Part shown: piece by piece, positions 58,205-64,000 of the stretch
Layout: every line of letters starts with the position of its first letter
How positions within the stretch are numbered: position 1 is the stretch's first letter
From: Petaurus breviceps papuanus
Taxonomy: Eukaryota > Chordata > Mammalia > Diprotodontia > Petauridae
DNA length: 64,000 nt
Reading direction: 5' to 3'
Assembly (NCBI GenBank): GCA_028583685.1
Contig: JAMXIF010000073.1
Location: 3,026,035-3,090,034, forward strand
Notes under the pieces: generated by a model
Told to the model about the DNA's origin: nothing
Seen by the model: the letters and a program-made list of their open reading frames with translations, nothing else
Databases searched by the model: none
Position numbers and translations under genes: made by a program

Positions 58205-58395
58205 GGCATGATACAGTATAAAAAGCTAAGGTTCTGAAATATGAGGATCTAAGTTTAAATCCAGTCTTAGATTTTACTACCTATGTGACTTTGGGCAAGT
58301 CACTTAAAGTCTCTATGCCTGTTTCCTCATTTGTAAAATAAGATGAATGAATTAGGTGGACTTTTTGATCTCTAAGTCTACAATTCTATGATTGA
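58205..58395 (+). mobile_element. MIR/THER SINE
   Basis: AGGATCTAAGTTTAAATCCA, GGGCAAGTCACTTAAAGTCT and TGTTTCCTCATTTGTAAAAT. Confidence 0.7.
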
Positions 58396-59345
58396 GGGTA
58401 AAATTACACCATATTTTTATTGAGGCCTTATACATCTTTATTAAATCTTTATATGAATGACACATAGACATTAAAGTATCCTTATGGTTTTCATGCTATT
58501 ATGAGACAGAAATAGATAAACTTTCCAAAGTTTTCTCCAGCAGACTACATTTTCACACTTACAGAATTTACTGAGAATTACAAAGAATATGAGATCCTTC
58601 GATACTATTCAATTCAGTCAGTATTTATTATATGCCAAGAATTGCACTATGCAATGGGAATACAAAGACAAAAACCCTCAAGGAGTTTCTGTTTTATTAT
58701 AATGTTGGATTTTTTAAAAAAAAATATAGCAAAATGTAGTTAGATGTCAGGTTTTCTGACATCTAAATTCAATATTCTCTTCATGGAATATGAGAATAAA
58801 AAAATAAACCTAATTTCTTTACCACTCTTCGAATACCTAAAGACAGTTATCATGTCACTCCTTACTCTTCTTTTCTCCTGTCTGACCATCCCTGGTTCCC
58901 TAACCTGTCTTTAAACAACATTTTCCAAATCCCCTTATCATCCTAGAAGCCTTCTTCTGGACATACAATGTCCTTCTTAAAATATGACAACCACAAATGC
59001 ACACTATCTTCCCGATGTAGTCTAATGTATAGAAATTTTACCTCCTTTAATATATTAAAGTATATTAATATATACTATTAATGCAGGGCAAGTTGGACTA
59101 TATTAGCTTTTTTAAAATAAATTAACAGAAGCATAACAATGGCTCACAGGGAAATTTCAGACTTAAAACTTTTAGGTCTTCTCCAGAAAAACTCTAATTA
59201 AGCCAGATTTCCACCATCATGTATCTACAGACATTATTTCAAACTGAACATCAGACTATACATCGATCCTTGCTATATTTCACTTTCTGGTTTGGTGAAT
59301 TGTTCTAATTTATGAATATCCTGTTGAATCCTGATTCTATCAGTT

Positions 59346-59459
59346 GATAGCCTTTTATTAAACATCCATCATATGCAGGGTCCCAGGTGACAGAAAGAAA
59401 AAATTAAATAATTCTTGCTCTCAAACAGTCTACATTTCTTTCAGGGAGACAACATGGAC

Positions 59460-59490
<31 letters not shown>

Positions 59491-60455
59491 TACACACACA
59501 CTCACTCTTGCTCTAAAAAGCCAGTTTAGTGAGGGAGGGCACTAGCCATTCTCAGGGAGATAAGAAAAGGCTTTATGAAGAAGGCAGCACTTGAGCTTTC
59601 TTCATGAAGAAAGTAAAGGATTCTCCAAGACAGAGATGATGCAGGAGAATATTCCAGGAATGAAGACGGCTAGAGCAAAGACATGGAGACTGAAAATGAA
59701 GGCTGTATGTGAAGTAGGTCAAGAAGATCAATATGGTTAGACTGTTAAGAGTAGAAACAGGAGCGATATACACCAAGGCTGGAGGGTAGGTAGGGCCCAG
59801 GTTGTAAGGGGCTTTAAAAACCAAATAATACTTGATATTTTTGCCTAGAGCCAACAGGGAGTTCATGAAGTTTATTCACTGAGGAGTGACGTGGTCAAAC
59901 TCATGCATAAGGAAAACCACTTTGTTAGATCTAGAGTATGGATCAGAATAAGGGGGGACCTGAGAAGGAAGAACAATTGGAGGTCACTGCAATAGCTCAG
60001 GGAGAGATTAAGGATCTGAATTAAAGTGGTAGCTATGTAAGTAATGAGGCAGGGATGTGACAGATGTTGTCCAAGTAGAAACAGCAAGATTTAGTGACAT
60101 GGGATAGTAAGGATAAAAAAGAGTGATGAGTCCAAGATCAAGCCAAGATTTCAAACCGGAGATGACAGACAGTAGTGCCCCAAATGAGGAAATTTGGAAG
60201 AAGGTGGGTTTAGGGGGGAAGATAAGCTCTGTTTTGGATATGCTGAGTTTTAGATGCCTATAAGTTATCTAGTTTGAAGTGTCCAATAGGCAGCTGGTGA
60301 CACAGGATTGGACCTCAGACTGGGAATTAATATATAAATCTGTGAGGTTGCAAAGCAATATAATTAAACCCATGGAAGCTGATAAGGCTTCCAAATGAGA
60401 AAGTATAGAGACAGAGAAGGGCCCAGACTGGGACCATGGGGTACACTCATCCTTA
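59346..60455 (-). mobile_element. L2 LINE fragment inside the CR1 copy
   Basis: Begins CATCATATGCAGGGTCCCAG (L2 tail reversed), TGAAGAAGGCAGCACTTGAG, TTGTAAGGGGCTTTAAAAAC, TCACTGAGGAGTGACGTGGT, AGATGCCTATAAGTTATCTA in minus-strand order. A TA/CA simple repeat is at 59459-59505. Confidence 0.75.
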
Positions 60456-60603
60456 AAAGGTGTGAAGAACCAAAGGACAATAAAAACAGCTAACTTGACA
60501 TTAGCTCTCCTTCTTAGTTTTATGCCATCCACAATTCTGATAAGCAAATTTTCTACACTTTTGTTATCTATAACTTTATCTAGGTCATAAAAATGAACAG
60601 GAT

Positions 60604-60808
60604 AGGGTAGGAGTAGAGAACCTGCAGCCTCAAGGTCACATGTGGCCCTCTAGGTCCTCAAGTGTTACCCTTTGACTGAATCGAAACCTCAGAGAACAAA
60701 TCCCTTCAATAATACGATTTATTCTGTAAAACTTGGACTCAGTCAAAATCTACACCCAAGAACTTAGAAGACCACATGTGACCTCAAGGCCACAGTTTCC
60801 CCATCCCT
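60604..60808. mobile_element. hAT-like MITE inside the CR1 copy
   Basis: Ends TAGGAGTAGAGAACCTGCAG and (reverse complement) CAGGGATGGGGAAACTGTGG are inverted repeats; the next CCTCAAGGTCACATGTGG is also mirrored. About 205 bp. Same family as 11622. Confidence 0.75.
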
Positions 60809-60997
60809 GGTATACAGTCCTATGGAACCAAACTAGAAATTCCTCTACAAATTGATAGCAATCTACTAATCAATGCTTTTTGGATATGATTACTTAACCA
60901 ACTATAAATCTACCTTGCTGAAAGTTGAATCACATTTCTCAATTTTGTCTACAAGGATATACTGACTTTATCAAATGTTTTAGAAAACACCAGATCT

Positions 60998-61616
60998 TGA
61001 TCCAGCAAGATCATTATTTGGTCTGTTTCCCAAGGTGATCAAGGGAAAAGGAAAATATGAACCCATATGTTCTAAAATATTTATAGCAGCTCTCTTTGTG
61101 GTGGTAAAGAACTAGAAAGTGAGGGGATGCCCATCAATTGCAAAATCACTAAACAAGTTGTGGCATATAATTGTGATGGAATACTACTGTACTGTAAGAA
61201 ATGATGAGCTGGTTGATTTTAGAAAAACATGGAAACACTTGCATGAAATAAGGAAGAGTGAAATGAGCAGAACCAAGACTATTTTGTATAAAGTAACAGA
61301 AATATTATTTGAAGAATAACTGTGAATGACTAAGTTGCTCTAAGTATTATAAATGCTCAAATCAACTACAAAAGACCTATGAAGGAAGTTGCTATCTACC
61401 TCCAGAGAAAGAATTGATAAACAGAAGTATGCATAGTAGGATTTTACATGCATACACATGTGTACAATATGCACACAGGCATGCATGCATGAGTGTGTTC
61501 GTGTGCTTGTGTGTGTGTATAAAATGGTGGCCTTCTGTAGTGGGGGGGAGGGACAGGAAGAGACAGGTTGGAACTTAAAATGTAACCAAAGAAATTAAAT
61601 TAAAAAAAAAAAGACA
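60998..61616 (+). mobile_element. L1 3' end with TSD, inside the CR1 copy
   Basis: AGGGAAAAGGAAAATATGAA, GAGGGGATGCCCATCAATTG (the RGCPSIAKSLNKLWHI peptide), YYCTVRNDELVDFRKTWKH, and 3' UTR text with AACTTAAAATGTAACCAAAG then poly-A. TSD ACCAGATCT at 60989-60997 and 61619-61627. 5'-truncated. Confidence 0.9.
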
Positions 61617-61781
61617 ATACCAGATCTGGGCATTCCCATGGTCTTTTAATTTAGTAACCTTATCAAAAAAGAAAATGATGCTCGTGTGGCGTGACATTCT
61701 TAGTGAACCCATACTGGTTCCTAGTGTCCAACTTTGTTTTTTAAGTTCTCAAAAAACATCTGTTTAATAATTTACTCTAGG

Positions 61782-61930
61782 GGCGGCCAGGTGGCTCAGC
61801 AAGTAAGAGCACCGGCCCCAGATCTGGGATGACCTGGGATCGAATCTGGGCTCAGACACTTAGCACCACACCTAGAAATAATTGGCCATGTAACCTTGAG
61901 CAAGTTACTTAACCCCAATTGCTTTAAAAA
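61782..61930 (+). mobile_element. Family-B SINE inside the CR1 copy
   Basis: GGCGGCCAGGTGGCTCAGCA, GATGACCTGGGATCGAATCT, AGCACCACACCTAGAAATAA, AACCCCAATTGC and A-rich tail. B-box-like GATCGAATC retained. Confidence 0.85.
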
Positions 61931-61948
61931 ATAATAATAATGATAATA

Positions 61949-62187
61949 GGTGGATGGCACAATGATAAAATGGTCCAGTCAGGAAAACCTGAGTTTAAAT
62001 CCTGTCTCAGACACTATCTGTGTGACCCTGGATAAGTCATTCAACCTCTCTCAGGCTCAGTGTCCTCATCTGTAAAATGGAGATAACTACAGCATCTACC
62101 TTAGAGGTTGTTGTAAGGATTAAGTGAGAGCATATAAAGCACATTGAAAACCTTAAAGTACTATATAAATGTTAGCTGTTACTCTTA
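61949..62187 (+). mobile_element. MIR-type SINE inside the CR1 copy
   Basis: GGCACAATGATAAAATGGTC, TGAGTTTAAATCCTGTCTCA, GTGTCCTCATCTGTAAAATG and TATATAAATGTTAGCTGTTA, the MIR end. Confidence 0.75.
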
Positions 62188-62369
62188 TTTTCTCTGGGAT
62201 AGTCACCAAAGTTTTACCTATGTTTTCCAAAATTTGTTCTTTCCCCCTATTTGAAAAATGGCACTATGTCTACACTTTATTCATAGTCTCCCTACATTCC
62301 ACTAATAGACAAAAGAGTTCATTAAAAAGATTTGTTCCAACTATCTGTAAGGATATAAACAACCATGTT

Positions 62370-63600
62370 TTATATATTTACTATCCTCATTTAAAGTGTT
62401 GCTAATAGTATATGACCTATGTGTACAATTATAATTGCAAAGTTTACATGACATTCCCAAATGTATTTTTTAAAAAATCTGGGTAAATCCAGTTTAGATT
62501 CTGATCTGTTATTATCAATCCAAGAAGGATCAGTTTGTAAGGGTGGAGTGAAGATCTTTAGAATAGAATATTTAATAAACAGTACTTTCCTTAGTGTTGT
62601 ATTTCCAAAATATTGTATCCCCCTTTTTTAGCTACATTTTTAACAGTTAACAAATTAGCTACTTTAGATTGTGCTATTAAAGAAGTATCTTAGTTTGATG
62701 TTACTTGTATATTTTGAAACTAGTGTTTAGCTTTTTCTTACATGAGATAGTAAATTTTCTATTAATATTTAACATTAGAAAACTTTAGCCAATATGAGAA
62801 GTTATTCTACATTCATTTAGCAGTTCTTTGAGGTGGTAGGGTTGGTGTTTTCTTTTGTTTGTTTGTTTATAATAAAGAAAAACCGGTCAGGCTTGCCACA
62901 GAGGAAAAGGGTTCTAAGTATGGGCCAAATTACTGAATATCTTTCAAACACCTGGCTCCAGAAAATAATTACTTTAATGTATTTCTAATGAGGACTGGAT
63001 TCTAACCAAGATGAAAAGGCTTAAACTCATTAAGTAAAATACCTAGAGTTTTGTTTAAGAGAATCTAAAATTCTTAATACAAGCAGGAGGCAATCTATTA
63101 AAAAACTTTTAAATATATTTCAACTTCATTTTCCTTCAATAAAAGGGCCAGTAGAACATTGGAATTTGAATCTGTAGCATTTTAAAAGAGTAATAGTTTC
63201 TGTTCATTTTCAAAGACTTCAGTGACTAAATCCATCCAACAATAAAACAAATCACTTTATAAGGTATTGAGTACCCTCTGACTATACATATTTAAGCAGA
63301 AACTGAAGATCATATATCAAAGATCCTTTAGAAAGGATTTGACCCTTGAAAGAGAGGTCAAATTTGATGACCTCTGCATAATAACAGTATCTTAAAGTTG
63401 GATGAAAATTATCTCAGAAATAAATACATGACTGAAAATGACACAGAAGAATGAACGAAAGCTAAATGTGTTGTTATAAAATTTCTATTCTAACTTACCA
63501 TTGCCTAAACAGAAATTAGGCTACAGAATCCACAAGTGAACTTATTCAGAAATATAGATCACTTATTGTTAAAGAGCACTCAAAGCACACAGAAATGAAG
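62370..63600. other. Stretch with no recognised feature
   Basis: AT-rich, without readable repeats except TTTGTTTGTTTG near 62858. The low repeat content contrasts with the rest of the window. Confidence 0.45.
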
Positions 63601-63604
63601 AAGT

Positions 63605-63795
63605 TTTGTGCTGGAAGGAAATCTTAGAGGTCTTCCAGCTTAATTTCCTAACTTAATAATGACAATGAAAAGAGACCCAAAAATCAACTGACTTTTTCCC
63701 AGGTCACTGTAATGATACATAATGTAACGATCAGTGCTAAAACCCCAGTCTCTGACTTCCTAAACCAATGCTCTTCCCACACCACTGCAGCTGCT
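63605..63795 (+). mobile_element. MIR3/THER-type SINE
   Basis: GCTGGAAGGAAATCTTAGAG, TTCCCAGGTCACTGTAATGA, CCAGTCTCTGACTTCCTAAA and CCACACCACTGC. Confidence 0.6.
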
Positions 63796-64000
63796 TAAAA
63801 AAAATGCTGAGCCAAAAAGGAGTGCCTTCAGTGGATGTTTTGGAGACAGGAGGCAAAGGAAGCAGACTCAGCAAGAAGAAAAGGAAGGGGGAAGGCCGAA
63901 AATGTCCAAATGTTTCCCCTATCCATGTTTTGTAGTAAAACTCAGATGTCTTCCTACTTTGGTCTGATTATGAAAGAGGAAGCACAGAAACTACAAATGA

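Larger units (their letters stand above)
58790..62360 (-). mobile_element. CR1/L3-type LINE, antisense, in pieces
   Basis: Pieces at 58790-59345, 60460-60600, 60810-60997, 61617-61781 and 62190-62360 read in one order as the antisense of a CR1/L3 3' part: CCCCTTATCATCCTAGAAGC, ATGTCCTTCTTAAAATATGA, ATCCTGTTGAATCCTGATTC, TTTGTCTACAAGGATATACT, TTAGTAACCTTATCAAAAAA, AACCCATACTGGTTCC, and TAATAATTTACTCTAG. Later elements separate the pieces. Confidence 0.75.

Noticed and set aside
1-64000. CRISPR array, prokaryotic operon or phage-like system
   Set aside because: The tandem repeat has no unique spacers, and the rest is vertebrate intron and transposon sequence.

Overview
This is a vertebrate nuclear window with spliced exons, long introns and a dense layer of transposon fossils. 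It is almost certainly from a marsupial. The repeats are tRNA-derived SINEs with the tail wording typical of marsupial WSINE/THER-type elements, a marsupial-style L1 3' end, very abundant old L2, a CR1/L3-type LINE and one RTE/BovB-like composite SINE. The repeated WSINE1-like family leans towards an Australian-type lineage, but I cannot name the species.

The only host protein gene I can support is TGFBRAP1 (TRAP-1, the metazoan Vps3-like subunit of the CORVET tethering complex), on the minus strand. Ten coding exons run from the start codon at 46778 down to 1652, all with GT-AG borders and a continuous reading frame. They encode residues 1-802. Compared from memory with the human protein (860 aa), the exons are collinear without a net length change, and the missing 58 residues (the C-terminal cysteine-rich segment) must lie in a last exon left of position 1. 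The 5' non-coding exon(s) and promoter are not seen and probably lie beyond 64000.

Layout. 1-702: 25/26-bp minisatellite in the last intron, next to an L2 fragment. 0.7-11 kb: exon c10 and a 9-kb intron with L2 of both orientations, SINEs and a possible LTR. 11-25 kb: exons c9 to c4, with a three-layer SINE/SINE/L1 nest at 13.1-15.1 kb and a hAT-like MITE carrying a 130-bp tandem duplication. 25-37 kb: the largest intron (12.2 kb) with a Tigger fragment, a SINE dimer, an LTR-like block, L2 and an unexplained inverted repeat. 37-46.8 kb: exons c3, c2 and c1, with an L1 that has taken four SINEs. 46.8-64 kb: upstream intron or flank, with L1/L2, a young 0.86-kb inverted duplication, a CpG-rich Tc1/mariner-like MITE inside an L1 tail, a processed EXOSC1 pseudogene with target-site duplications, and a CR1/L3 LINE cut up by five later insertions.

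I found no tRNA, rRNA, CRISPR, operon or other prokaryote-type system. The noteworthy items are structural: the three-frame-open minisatellite, the inverted duplication, the EXOSC1 retrocopy, the mariner-like MITE and the nested insertions, which allow relative dating.
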